Positions 21,460 to 33,209 of a stretch of 64,000 nucleotides of DNA are shown here, one piece after another (the stretch's first letter is position 1; every line of letters starts with the position of its first letter). The position numbers and the translations under genes were made by a program. The stretch is from the NCBI GenBank assembly GCA_032718475.1, contig JAUCBJ010000826.1:28532-92531 (forward strand). Reading direction: 5' to 3'. The notes beneath the pieces are model-generated. The model worked only from the letters and a program-made list of their open reading frames with translations, searched no databases and was not told the origin of the DNA. The stretch is from Nemertoderma westbladi (taxonomy: Eukaryota > Xenacoelomorpha > Nemertodermatida > Nemertodermatidae).

Positions 21460-23720
21460 ATGGGGCTGACGGAGTTGCCAGTTCCAGCTCCCGACCGGTA
21501 TGTGAGTTGTACGCGTCACTGCGTCCCTGAGCTGCTGAGCTGTCGATCTGTACTAATAGGCCGAAGGCCGTTGGAAATAACTCAGTTACTGAATAACAAA
21601 ATGTTAATAATGCAGTAATGGCAGTAATCAATAATAGCACAGTCTGAATATAATAACATGCATTACAGCATCTAGTGATGACGATGGTCAAAACTATTCC
21701 AGTTCCACAACTATACTACTACTACTAGGTCGAGCGAACTCGGACAGTGGAAATGAGATCCTTCCAGGCTTCCCGATTCTCCATAGTTGTCGCAATTTCG
21801 TTTCTCCCAAGTTCTCCACAACTATAAGAAGAACCAACTAACTAATAATCAGTAATCACAAAGGTTATATCATTGACACATATTACATTTAGCCCTACAC
21901 TACAGGGCGGCCTTAATATCCAATAGATGCGCTCTTGTCCTCCCCGATGTACTTTCCTGCCCACTATTGGCTTAACCTGATTAATTGTCACCTCACCACT
22001 CCCTGTTACCGTTATCCCCTTGGTGCTAGCCTTACTGGCCCGTCTCCTCCTCCGAGGTGGTTTGACCTCTCACCTCTCTCTGTGGCTTACGGCGTATGTC
22101 GCCCCCCCCCCCCCCCCAGTTGGTTATGAGGTGAGATTATTATTGGTAATCTCACCTCACCAGCTATATTGGTAAAATGCCACTAATCCCATTTTCGGTG
22201 GGTAGTGCATGGAATTGAATCCGCTTACACTCCCCTCATGCTATCTTCCCGGTGAAAAGATAGCATCAACCTCAAGTGCGCTTCAATTCCGCTGGAATCC
22301 AATCTAATATTAGATGTGGGGTGGAGTTTTCTTCTCGGGGTCGGCTTTCCAGACTGGCCCCCATGGGTCTGTTGTTACTACCCATCCTTGGTACATCTGT
22401 GAGCTATGTTGTACCAAGGTATCTGGCGTCTCTGTTTAAGATAATTGCCCTCACTCCTCACACAATTTTCCTCGCGGACTTTGTTGTCCCTTCCTCTCTC
22501 ACCAGTCCCTTGGGACTCTTCCTTCTCTATGCTCGCTCCCCACACTTGAATCTCGCACTTCTTTCACTTCCTCACACCCTAACACCTCCTCCCCATACTT
22601 CCCCCATTCCCCCATACTCAATCCCTTTTATTGCCACTCTCCACACTCTTATCGGGTCCCACGCATGTGTACATCATGTCAGTGAGATCCGTCTAGAGTC
22701 TCGTCCTGCTGTTCTAGTCAATTAGTCCCCAGTCCCAGTAGCTAATTGGAAAAAGGTTGTACTTGACTATAGTATGTATATTATATATTATACATTCGTC
22801 TACATGACGTGTCTTAACTACCCCCCCCCCCCCCCCCCCCCCTTCTCGGAGGCATATGACTCGTCACTCCCGGTCTCGCCCGTTTCATGTCCTTCCTGCC
22901 ATCACGATTATCCTCTCTCACCAGACTGGTGGTGCCTTGGAAAGGCTCATGATGGTAAGAGATAACTAAGTATGGTCTTAATTAGTTTAAATCAGTGGTG
23001 GCCTTCCTCCTATCTTGTTCTTCATATTTCGTACAAATATTCCCCTTGTGTGTCAATTTACCCTAAATTTATTCTATCTATATTCCCCCCTACCTGTGCT
23101 ATTATACTATCTGCCATCTGATGCACCCCCCCCCCCCCCCCAATTCCTCACGTGGCGCCCTCAGTGCCCACAAGTTTTATGGTACTGTGTACCCCTCTGA
23201 CTACGGTATGCGTACATACCCTCCCTCAATTCCTCACGTGGCACCCTCAGTGCCCACAAGTTTACAGTACTGTGTACCCTTCTACTATGGTATGCATACA
23301 TACTCCCCAATTCCTCACGTGGCGCCCTCAGTGCCCACAAGTTTTACGGTACTGTGTACCCTTCCACTACGGTATGCATACATACCCCCCAATTCCTCAC
23401 GTGGCACCCTTGGTGCCCACAAGTTTTACGGTACTGTGTACCCTTCCACTATGGTATGCGTACATACCCCCCAATTCCTCACGTGGCGCCCTCAGTGGCC
23501 ACAAGTAGTGCGTATGTAAATTAGGTACGTTGGTACAGAATTGTACCCGTCCGACGTACATAATTGTAACTTCCTACACTTGCATATTATGCCTACAGCG
23601 TACCTTGGTACTAACTACTTATTTTCTTATTTTGCTTATTTTATTTTTATTTTATGTATGGGAAGGGCGTCTCACCCTCATTCCCACCCCCCTCAGTCCA
23701 ATATATTGGACGACTTAACA
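21460..23720 (-). repeat. LTR of BEL/Pao copy A (3' LTR, minus orientation)
   Basis: On the minus strand it begins TGTTAAGTCGTCC at 23720, directly after the pol frame ends, and is collinear with 27644-30116 read in plus. Shared landmarks include GAAGGGCGTCTC near the start, the ~81-bp minisatellite, the G/C run near 22095, the CACCTCGGAGGAGG block and CCAACGGCCTTCGGCC near the end. The inner end (left, about 21460) is approximate because the two copies diverge there. Confidence 0.75.
23142..23500. repeat. Minisatellite inside LTR A, ~81-89 bp unit, about 5 copies
   Basis: AATTCCTCACGTGGC starts at about 23142, 23231, 23309, 23391 and 23472, each followed by CAGTGCCCACAAG and a CTGTGTACCC block. 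The equivalent array in LTR B is at 27929-28330. Confidence 0.85.
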
Positions 23721-23722
23721 AC

Positions 23723-25271
23723 CTAAGGCGACCCTTCCAATAGGCAACACTTTCCTACTGCCCTCCTGTAGGTCTTCCTATCTTTGGCCCCTATCATTCC
23801 TTCGATCCTCACTTCCACGGATCTAATTCTTCCATCCTCGTTGGGGTAGGTTTCTACTACCCTAGCTAATCTCCACTGGTTATTCATAATCTTGTCATCT
23901 GTGATGATTATCAAGTCACCTTTCTTTAGCTCCCTTTGACTGTTCCTCCATTTGTTCCTTCTTGTGTAGTGTTGGAAGGTACTCTTGTATCCACCTTGTC
24001 CAATACTATGTGCTTATCGCCTTCGCGACCTTCCAACTTTGATGCGAATATATGTCGTCTGGATCCACGCTTCGCATGTCAATCGTCGCTGGTCTCTCCA
24101 TGAGTAGGTGTGCTGGTGTTAGGACGTCCAGCGATTCTGGGTCATCGTTCTCGGGATACAGCGGTCGGCTGTTAATAATCCCCTCGCATTTTGCCAACAC
24201 TGTCCTCAATATGTCATCTGTGACCATATGATTATTCATCAGCTTGGTCATCAGTCGTTTGGAGCTTCCCACAAGTCACTCTACACATCCTAGTGTATGT
24301 GGCGCGTATGGGGTTCTCCTTTCCCACCTTATTAGGTGTTTCCTCATCGCCGCCCTGACATCTCCCTCCAGGATGTCAAGGGCCTCCACTAACTCGTTCT
24401 CCGGGCCCACGAAGTTAGTCCCGTTGTCTGAGTATAATACCTCAACTGTTCCTCCCCTGCGGGTTACAAACCTCTCAAGTGCATTAATAAATGCCGACGC
24501 CGTAGCGTCCTGGGCTAATTCTATCCCCACCGCCCTCGTATTATTGCAGACGAAGATAATGCCGTAGCGTTTCTCCGTGTGCCGCATCACTTTTATCTTG
24601 ATGGGCCTGAACATGTCCATGCCACAGTGTGTGAACAGTGGGTCGTGAAGCCTCACCCTGTTGGCCGGGAATGGCACCATCTCCTGTACGGCCTTCTCCT
24701 TCTTCATCCGTCAGCAGGTCTGGCACTGCCCCACTACCACCTTCACCATCTTTCTGAGTTGGATTACCCAGAATGTCTTCCGGATTTCGGTCAGGGTCTG
24801 GTTAGTACCCCCATGTGGTATAGATTTATCGGAATCCCATATGATCTGGTGGACTATTGGTGACTTGTTGGGGATTATTATCGGTTTCGGTGGAATGACT
24901 GAGCTGTTGTTGTTTACCAGCCTGGAGTTCATGACCAGGATCCCATCATCGTCGAATTGTGGTGACAGCGCATTGAGTTTGCTGTCTTGACGAAGGCGTT
25001 GTTGCTTGCTGACCCGGTTCACTTCGTCCCCGTACCCCTTCCTTTGCTCGTATCGTATCACGGCTTTAGCCGCCCCTTCCAGATCGATGGTGGGTCTTGT
25101 TTTGGTATCCTTACCAACTCCCCTGAGGAAATCTCCGTAGGCCCTCAGATATGCTACCAGTTTCTTAGTCTTATACCAGCTGGAGCTGTAACTGAGCAAC
25201 CTATCTGTTGGGTTGTCGCACGACTCTGTCGGTTTTAGTTGCGGTGGTGCTTCCTTAATCTCCCTCACCAA
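23723..25271 (-). pseudogene. BEL/Pao integrase (copy A)
   Basis: On the minus strand the order is as follows. The zinc-binding N-terminal domain (about 24860-24710) has HQIIWDSDKSIPHGG and ends VVVGQCQTC. The catalytic core has GMDMF (first Asp), VLYSDNGTNFVG (second Asp) and APHTLGCVE (Glu), so all three DDE residues can be seen. The C-terminal domain typical of BEL/Pao (DUF5641-like) reads NQWRLARVVETYPNEDGRIR, then YRRAVGKCCLLEG. A TGA directly after the catalytic Glu, where Arg is usual, and frame changes near 24710 and 24006 show that it is broken. It ends four bases before the 3' LTR. Confidence 0.85.
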
Positions 25272-25890
25272 TTGGCTGTATATCTCTTTCCCCCTCCGAT
25301 TCCTCTCCCTCCTCCTCTACTGTCACTTCCTCTGTACCTGGGTCTACCTTCCTCATCGGTGGCCAGCTCGACCTATCATTAAGGAAATGTGGACCGTGCT
25401 GCCACAACTCCTGCTTTCTCGAGAAAGCGTGGCGTACAACGCCCCTCGATAGCAGATCTGCCGGATTGTCATCGGTTGGACAGTAGTGCCACTTTTCCAG
25501 TTCGGTCGTTGCCCTTATCTCGTCCACCCTGTTCGCCACAAATATAGGGTAACGTGTCTTCTCGTTGTGTAGCCACCCTAGCACTACCATGGAATCTGTC
25601 CAGTAGTGTGTCTCCACTATACTTAGTATAGTGTCCACTATACTTAGTATAGTGTCCGCCAAGTATGCTGTCGCCCTTACTCCTAATCTCGCAGCCATTA
25701 GCTCGAGTTTTGGCACTGATGCTGAATCTTGTGGCGTCGACCTCGCTTTACTAAACGCAAGCCTGGGCTTGTGAGCCCCCTTTCGCTGTACCAAATAAAG
25801 TGCCGCTCCATATGCTTCCAAGGATGCGTCGGAAAACATATGTAGTTCCAGATCAGTCATGTCTCCATTCGGGAAGTATACATGTGGCAT
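25255..25890 (-). pseudogene. BEL/Pao RNase H domain (copy A)
   Basis: A 211-codon minus-strand frame with the BEL/Pao-type RNase H. It reads LHMFSDASLEAYGAALYL (catalytic Asp), SVPKLELMAARLG (Glu), YWTDSMVVLGWLH (Asp) and WHYCPTDDNPADLLSRG near the end, followed by the linker region FLNDRSSWPP. A perfect duplication of about 18 bp (TACTTAGTATAGTGTCCA type, 25619-25655) inserts DTILSIV twice. The frame ends just inside the integrase frame, in a different phase. Confidence 0.85.
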
Positions 25891-26530
25891 ACTATCTGTC
25901 CCCCCTCTCCTCCAGGCTCCCCGCCCATTTGTTCCATTGTCTACTTATCTCCACCGGGACCTCCGCATCCCAATCATCTTTCAACTTATACACCTTCTTT
26001 AGTATTTGTTTCCCTGTGACTAACAACGGAGATGCTAGACCAAGGGGATCATAAATCCTCGCTATTTATGATACATAGCCTCATTTAGTATGGATTCCGC
26101 CACCCTCTTGGCTTAGTTGATACTCCAACTCGTCTGTCTCCCGGTTCCATACGATCCCTAGCGCCTTCTGCTGTGACTCCATCCTCTTGTCCACCATAAT
26201 CTGCCCCTTCTCTGTTGTAGGTTGATCCATCTTTGTATCTGGTTGCTTATCTTCTATGGCCTCCATAAATTCCTTAGAGTTGGACTGGAATTTTGTGAGG
26301 TTGAATCCCGATCCTTTTAGGATGTCGTGAACTATCGCCTTCTCACTGTATTATCCTTCCTTACCCTCCACCGTGTATCTCACAGCTGTAGTCGTAGTGA
26401 ACGAGGACGACTTGGCCCCCATGTTCTGCACTACCATCTTATACATCGGTATCTCCGACGGTTCTTCGTTGCTGTTGTACCACAGGAAGCGCTGACTATC
26501 ACTGTCTTCCTCCATCACCTGCACCTGTAA
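25891..26530 (-). pseudogene. BEL/Pao reverse transcriptase, C-terminal part only (copy A)
   Basis: Reading the minus strand from 26530 gives RFLWYNSNEEPSEI, then KEFMEAIED, then ALGIVWNRETDELEY and RIYDPLGLASPLLVTGKQIL, then DDWDAEVPVEI…W..W. These are in the order known for BEL/Pao RT and the RT-RNase H connection. Several stops and frame changes are present, and the palm domain with the YXDD motif is missing because the element is cut at 26530 and joined to an LTR in opposite orientation. Confidence 0.75.
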
Positions 26531-27266
26531 GCGGATTCAATTCCCTTCATTCTCCACCCTAAAATGCGACCAGTGGCATTTTACCAATATAGTTGGTGAT
26601 AGGAGATTACCAATAATACTCTCGCCTCATAACCAACTGCGGGGGGGCGATACAGGCCCTAAAGCCACAGAGAGAGGTGAGAGGTCAAACCACCTCGGAG
26701 GGAGAACACAGCTAGTAAAGGCTAGCGGCAGGGGGAAACACTCACAGGGAGTGCCAAAGTGACAATTAGTATATAAGCCAATAGCGGGCAGGGGAGCACG
26801 TGATTAGAGATAGGAAAGCATCCACTGGGTACAGAGGGCCAAGTACAGTAAGAGGTGAAACCAATATCCGTGTGTATCAATCATATATTATTCTGCATTA
26901 CTGATTTACCAGTCGTGATAAGGAACAGGAAAGCATCCATTGGGTAGAGGGCCAAAGTACAATAGGAGGTGAAACCAATATTCAATGTGTGATTAATCAT
27001 ATATTATCTTACATTACTGGTTTACCAGTCAGTTGAGTTATTCAGTCAGGGCAGACCGATCATAGTTAATGACCCTCACCGCCATACTGGTAACAATTAA
27101 CTTGTATTTTCTGCTGTATTCATTTATCAGTATCGACGTGTTATTATCGCCTATATTAATCAATAACGAGAAACAACACAAACTCTTATTGTTTTCCCCA
27201 ATGGCCTTCGGCCAAAGCGAGTGACACGATTGCCCAGCAGAACGCTGACGAGTACATTTCTAACCC
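26531..27266 (+). repeat. Partial 5' LTR of BEL/Pao copy B
   Basis: Starts abruptly at AAGCGGATTCAATTCC and is collinear with 29488-30116, ending GTACATTTCTAACCC. The first ~1.8 kb of the LTR is missing because copy A pol abuts here. Within it a ~100-bp stretch containing GGTGAAACCAATAT is duplicated (about 26810-26905 and 26930-27000). Confidence 0.8.
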
Positions 27267-27643
27267 GGGGGTGGCAGAGTGAAGAAGGGGCATTAAATGG
27301 TAAGCCACTATGTGTACCGAAGGATGACCGGGAGTCAACGGGGGCTTTAATGTCGGCGCACATATTAAGGGGGAGGCCAGCAAAGGTGGCATGTATCAGC
27401 AAGGATGGCATGAGGGGCAGCATTCTACCACCAAACGACGACAAGATGAAGGGTGGCATTTTGCCGCCAAGAGAAGACCATGAAGACATTAGTAACGTGA
27501 CTGAAAGACCCGACTTAAGGGTGAAGGATAAGGGAAGGTCAATTCCAAAAGAGTTGGAATTGAGAAGAAGAGTGGGGCGAAGATTAAGAGGACCTATAAG
27601 GGGGCAGTGGGATAATTACCTGCTGGAAGAATCGCCCTTAGGT
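27267..27643 (+). pseudogene. Internal remnant of BEL/Pao copy B
   Basis: Only ~380 bp lie between the two LTR copies. The end reads YLLEESPLGC, which matches the extreme C terminus of the copy A integrase frame (CCLLEGSP at 23730), so this is the last bit of pol in plus orientation. The rest (…GALMSAHILRGRPAK…) is Gly/Arg/Lys-rich and not recognised. Almost the whole internal region has been lost. Confidence 0.6.
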
Positions 27644-30116
27644 TGTTGAGTCGTCCAATATGTAATATGTTGGACTGAGGGGGGTGGGAATGAAGGCGAG
27701 ACGCCCTTCTCACACATAAAATATAATATAAATAATATAAATAATAAAATAAGAAGTGAGATAGTAGAAAGTTAGAAAGTAATAGTAGTAGATAGTTAGA
27801 TAGTAGGTAGCACTAGTTAGAAGTTAGTAAGAGTTAGTAAGAAGTTAGAAGTTAGGGAGTGTGGTATATAGACATATCACGAGAGTCAGCTAGCCATAGC
27901 AGGGTACATAGTACCGAGAGAGTTAGAGGTTGTGGGCACCGAAAGCGCCACGTAGGAAGAGAGTTAGGGAGTGTGGTATGTCAACATACCATGAGAAGTA
28001 GTAGCAGAGGGGTTGTGGGCACCGAAAGCGCCACGTAGAAAGAGAGTAGAGGGTATGGTATGTAGGTATACCATAGAAGTAGTAGCAGTGGCGTTGTGGG
28101 CACCGAAAGCGCCACGTAGAAAGAGAGTAGAGGGTATGGTATGTAGGTATACCATAGAAGTAGTAGCAGGGGGGTTGTGGGCACCGAAAGCGCCACGTAG
28201 AAAGAGAGTAGAGGGTATGGTATGTAGGTATACCATAGAAGTAGTAGCAGAGGGGTTGTGGGCACCGAAAGCGCCACGTAGAAAGAGAGTGAAGGGTAAG
28301 AAAGTAAAGGGTATGTAGGCATAGTATAGTAGTAGTAGGGCACATAGTAAGAAGCAAGTAGGAAGGTAGATATGATAATAGCACAGAAAAGGGGGAAACA
28401 TAGATAAAACAAAATAATAATAAAGCTAGGGAAATATTGGCACGAAAGAAAGAAGGAAGGAAGGCCATTACAGAACAAAACTTGTAACATCTTGTTTAAC
28501 GGCACTCACTCAAATTGAGCCTTTGTAAGGCCCCACCAATTGGGTGAGCGCGGGGAAGTTCGTGATAGCTGAGAGGTTAGTAAGGAAGAGAAAGGTAGAG
28601 AGAGAGTGAAGCGGGCGAGACCGGGAGTGACGAGTCATACCACCTCCGAGCGGAGGGGGGGATTCTGGACGCATCATGTAGACGAGCATATAGTATAATG
28701 TATATAATATATAATTATAATAATTAATTATTATATATAACTCGTATATATATTATATAATATATACCGTAGTCAAGTACAACCTTTTTCCAATTAGCTA
28801 CTGGGACTGGGGACTAATTGACTAGAATAGCAGGATGAGACTTAGACGGATCCCACTAACATGTTGCACACATGTGTGGGACCCGATAAGTGCGTGGTCA
28901 TTGAACAACAGGGCGGAGTTCAGGATTTATTGTGGAAGCTCAAATCCTGGGGGATAAGAATCGTCCAGACGGGCGCTACCGGGATATGAGTAGGAGGGGC
29001 AGTTGATGGGACCACAGGCATGGAGAGTGAGAGCAAAATGGGTTGAGTATGAGAGGAGTATGAGAGGAGTATGAGAGGAGTGAGATTAAAACATGGAGAG
29101 GAGGTGTTGGCATGCATGTAAGTGAGAGGAGTGCAATTCAAGTGTGGGGAGAGAGCAGTAAGAGAGAGAGTAAGGGACAACGAGGTCTGCGAGAAAGAGA
29201 GTGAGGGACAAAGAGGTCCGAGAGTAAGTTAGGTTTTAGAAAATTGTGCGAAGAGAGTCCACAATTGTCTCAATCAGAGACATCAGATACCTTGGTGCAA
29301 CATAGCTCGCGATTACACCAAGGAGGGGTAGCAATAACATACCCAGGAGGGGCGGCCTGGAAAGCCGACCCCGAGAAAAGAACTCCACCCCACACCCGAT
29401 ATTAGATTGGGTTCCAGCGGAATTGAAGCGCACTTGAGGTTGATGCTATCTTCTCACTGGGAAGATAGCATGGGGGGAGTGTAAGCGGATTCAATTCCAC
29501 TTCATTACCCACCAGAAAATGGGACCAGTGGCATTTAGCAATATGTTGGGGATACGAGATTACCAATATTAATCTCCTCTCATAACCAACATTGGGGGGG
29601 GGGGGGGGGGGCGACCCAAGCCCCAAAGCCACAGAGAGAGGTGAGAGGTGAAACCACCTCGGAGGGAACACAGCTAGCAGAGGCTAGCAGCGGGGGGGAA
29701 ACACTCAAGGGGAGTGCCAAAGTGACAATTAGTATATTAGCCAATAGTGGGGAGGGAAGCGCGTGATAAGGAACAGGAAAGCATCCATTGGGTAGAGGGC
29801 CAAAGTACAGTAGGAGGTGAAACCAATATTCAATGTGTGATTAATCATATATTATCTTACATTACTGGTTTACCAGTCAGTTGAGTTATTCAGTCAGTGC
29901 AGACCGATCATAGTTAATGACCGCCACCGCCATACCGGTAACAATTAACTTGTATTTTCTGCTGTATTCATTTATCAGTATCGACGTGTTATTATCGCCT
30001 ATATTAATCAATAACGAGAAACAACACAAACTCTTATTGTTTTCCCCAACGGCCTCTCGGCCAAAGCGTGTGACACGATTGCCCAGCAGAACGCTGACGA
30101 GTACATTTCTAACCCA
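27644..30116 (+). repeat. 3' LTR of BEL/Pao copy B, ~2.5 kb
   Basis: Begins TGTTGAGTCGTCC directly after the pol end and finishes TTTCTAACCCA. It is very long for an LTR, partly because of the 81-bp minisatellite (27929-28330), an AT-rich hairpin-like stretch (28690-28770) and a G run (29595-29611). It matches LTR A (21460-23720) in inverted orientation. Confidence 0.8.
27929..28330. repeat. Minisatellite inside LTR B, 81-bp unit, 5 copies
   Basis: TTGTGGGCACCGAAAGCGCC recurs with ACCG at 27938, 28021, 28102, 28183 and 28264. The spacing is therefore 83, 81, 81 and 81 bp, and the middle units are almost identical. Between them lies the near-palindrome GGTATGTAGGTATACC. Confidence 0.92.
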
Positions 30117-31307
30117 GTCGGGATCTCCACATATTTTGACAATTTTACAAATTAATTCGGTCTAAATAATACAATAACTTCAAACAAGTCCTAAAGTTTC
30201 CTCCCGACGATTTTAAAAGTTTGTCCCACTCTAGATGTCGTCTCCTGAGCCCTGATCGCTAACGGTAGGCTTGCAAGCCTTCCTTTCTCCATAATCTCGC
30301 TCTTTAACGCCAATGGTATTCTCACAAGCCATCCTTCCTACACCTCGCTTCACAATGTTTTGTCGAACGAGCTCGACCTCACCCTCTAAGACGATTGGGT
30401 GGTGGTCGAGATTGAACTGGGCTCGGGCTCCTGCGCCGAGCTGTCGGCGGTTCCAAAATGCTAGGAAAAGGAACGACTGGAGTCTCCCACATCCGTTGGG
30501 TGCTTAATCCTCTAAATCCTCGTCTGATCCCAATTATTCGCTTAGTAGGATCGGGTTGAGCCTCTGTAACGCTGTCCGTCCGCTGACACCTCACTCTCCG
30601 ACGTCGTCTGAACCCTCTTGGGTTCGGGCAAAGCGAATCCTGTCCCTCCACGTGGTTCTCTAGGAAGGGAAATTGTGCCTCGGGTCATCTGGATCTGTGA
30701 TTTCGAAGTCGTCCTTTTGGCGACATTTACCACTTTCTTTATCTCTTGTCTGGCCTTTTGGGCTCGAAGTATACGAAATTGCGCATCATCTTGGGGGTGG
30801 CGTATCTTCTCGGGCAACGGTGTTGCTTTGAACCTTTTCGCACAAGTCTGCCTCGTCCAATATGCATGAGGTCATGCACTTGTGGTAGAATGTGCTTCGA
30901 TATGCCCAGGCAATAGAGTGCCAGGCTACCCGATTCCGCTGTTCGACCCACAATTTGTCGAACTCTCCAGCTGTTATCCTGTTCACCACAGTCTGAAAAT
31001 TCCATGTATTCTGGTTATCTGGGTGAACCTGCAGGAAATAGTCACACACGAATTTAAAGCCGTTAGCTATCCAATGGAAATATGTCGAGCACCTCCAACA
31101 GTTTGTCATATTGAGGCATAGCTAACACATATCCTTTCTTCAATTCGACATTATGAGAGGGTTGACGGCCCAGAATCCCAGGTGCGCTCTCATGGGGAAA
31201 CATCGTCGCTGCATTGACACATACTCGTCCGCTATATCTTCCCAATGGTCAAACAGCTGTCGCGTTATCTTAACTGACATATGCTCATAGGGAATGTCTC
31301 GGAGTTG

Positions 31308-31487
31308 GCACTCCAACGCCCTATGTCCTTTGATGTTACAGTAGGTACACTGAGCCACAAAGCGCCAACAGGTGTAGAAAGTGTGGGACCGTTGATCCCC
31401 ACACCAGTTACACACTAGGTCTGATAGAGAGATGTGCTTTGCTCCACATTTCTTGGCGTGATGCCTTGTAGCCCCGCATCTGCCGCA
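31308..31487 (-). pseudogene. Three CCHC zinc knuckles
   Basis: On the minus strand: CGRCGATRHHAKKC (CX2CX4HX4C, 31487-31446), CNWCGDQRSHTFYTC (CX2CX5HX4C, 31412-31368) and CTYCNIKGHRALEC (CX2CX4HX4C, 31349-31308). All zinc ligands are intact. The array follows an acidic linker and precedes an Arg-rich segment, the layout of retroelement nucleocapsid-type proteins that bind RNA. A TGA just upstream (near 31527) interrupts the frame. Confidence 0.85.
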
Positions 31488-32017
31488 AATGGTGTTGGCA
31501 GGATACCAAACGTGTTCATAGATGAGGTCTCATATAGGGCAAGCGGTACCGTCCACGTGATAGTCTTCATCATCAGGGTCAGTCGGTACGTTCGTCTCCG
31601 TGGGTTTCACACAAACCATGGCGTCGCTCTTCTCGAGCTCGCGTATGTCGGTTTGCATCTTCCTCGGAAGATTCTCCTCTATCTCTATAAGTTGCTGCAA
31701 TGGCTCGTCGATTATCGCGGACTCGGTCGGATCCTCATCGGGATGATGAGCAGTATGCGCGAGCGCCTTCCATGATCCTTCCGGGCCCTTAATCTCTGCG
31801 TGGCGTTCCCCGTTATAGGGTACTAAAGTCAACATCGATGGTCTGTCGACGAGGCTTCCGCGTGGGTGAGATAAACATCGCGAAAAACGCTGAATCCCAG
31901 GCGCGTGAAAACTTCACAGTGGGCGTCGGTGTTATAAAATAGTCGGAGGAATTGGCGAAATACGTCTGTATGCGTGCTCCCTCCCTCGTAAACTGTATGT
32001 CCCTCACTGAGACATAA

Positions 32018-32730
32018 CAGGTGTCAATTAATAGTCCTAGACACTATATCGGCGATGAAACATACGTTTACTGAAGATTCTATCGCCAAATAGTACTGCA
32101 AGATTATCTGCGGAGGTGAGGTAATCGCCCAATATACACATCCTCGCCACTTCAACTGTGACTCAAACTCGTTAACATTGGGGGTATCTCCCTCACCATA
32201 TACGTCTGTGTATTTGCTCCTTCTCTCTCTCCTTGTAATCCCAACTGAACATGAGGTATGAGATATAACCGGTTCCAGTTATGAGTGTATTATACTCCCG
32301 GAAATATCCTTGCTCTATAGCCCAGAGCAACAATGGTCTAGTGTCCACATAAAGCGTAGGCAATCGATCCTCCTCCTCGGGCATCCCAGCGAAGTCGCTA
32401 ATAAGGTCCTCCCGTATACCGGATCCGATCTTGATGATACTCCTGTCGAGTACGACATCACGCACGGCCTTTGGTAATATCCTAGCTTCTATATTACAAG
32501 CTAGGTCCATGGATTTTACTATCCGCTTTATCATAGAGTGTCATGTCATCCCTTCCAGCATCGGCATCTTATCTTATCTGGGGCTCGAATTTGGATGGTT
32601 TTTGAAGTGAGGCTTTGCTTGTGGCTCCCTCCTTCATTGTCATAGAACATATATCCGTTTTCTCGCAGAGATCGACTCGTCGCATCCCATTCATCGAGTA
32701 AATCGTCCGTAGGGTTCCATATCCATCATA
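32018..32730 (-). pseudogene. Probable DEDDy-type 3'-5' exonuclease domain (RNase D/WRN-like)
   Basis: Three blocks on the minus strand fit the family in order. Motif I is YMFYDNEGG…SKTIQI (near 32645-32590), giving the D-x-E pair. Motif II is IIKIGSGIREDLISDFAG (in 32534-32193), with the conserved Asp, followed by LYVDTRPLL as in many family members. Motif III is WAITSPPQIILQYYLAIES (near 32110-32050), matching the LT..Q..Y...D end, but Tyr-X3-Glu replaces Tyr-X3-Asp. Two frameshifts separate the blocks. The assignment is from memory of the family pattern and would need a profile search. The Glu suggests loss of activity or simple decay. Confidence 0.5.
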
Positions 32731-33209
32731 TGGACTTCTCATCATCGAGGCTAATGGGTTTTCTCATCCAATTGGTCGGATGTCGGTGTCAGTTTCGAAC
32801 GTGCCGACTCCAATCCATAATCGAATCGTCCGCGTTAGATATCCTTGCAGGATGCAAGGTGCGATATCCGTCCCCGCGCGATCAACTTCCTTAAAGTCGG
32901 TAATATGTGGAGGCACATTGCATACGATTTTCTGAACGATTATTCTATGCAACTCCGCCACTTCTAACACATCGCCAAACGTTACCGATGGGAGGAAATC
33001 CAGGTTCGAAATGATCTCCGGATGCTCCATGATGGGGATCTTGTAGGTCGTATCCTCTCTAGTCGGTATGCTGATAGGAAAGTTGGTTGTCCTCGCGACC
33101 GGCACTACCACTTGGGTAGAGTGGGGTTGAGATTCTTGCATCATCTCAATGTGAGGTATCTGTAGTCTCTGCAACAAACGTTGAGTGAAGGTAATGCTAT
33201 CGAAGAGTT

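Noticed and set aside
23121-23519. Pro/Thr-rich repetitive proteins in the LTRs (also 27923-28505 minus)
   Set aside because: By-products of the 81-bp LTR minisatellite; they occur in several frames at once.
27929-28330. A CRISPR array
   Set aside because: Units are tandem without unique spacers, and all surrounding features are eukaryotic.
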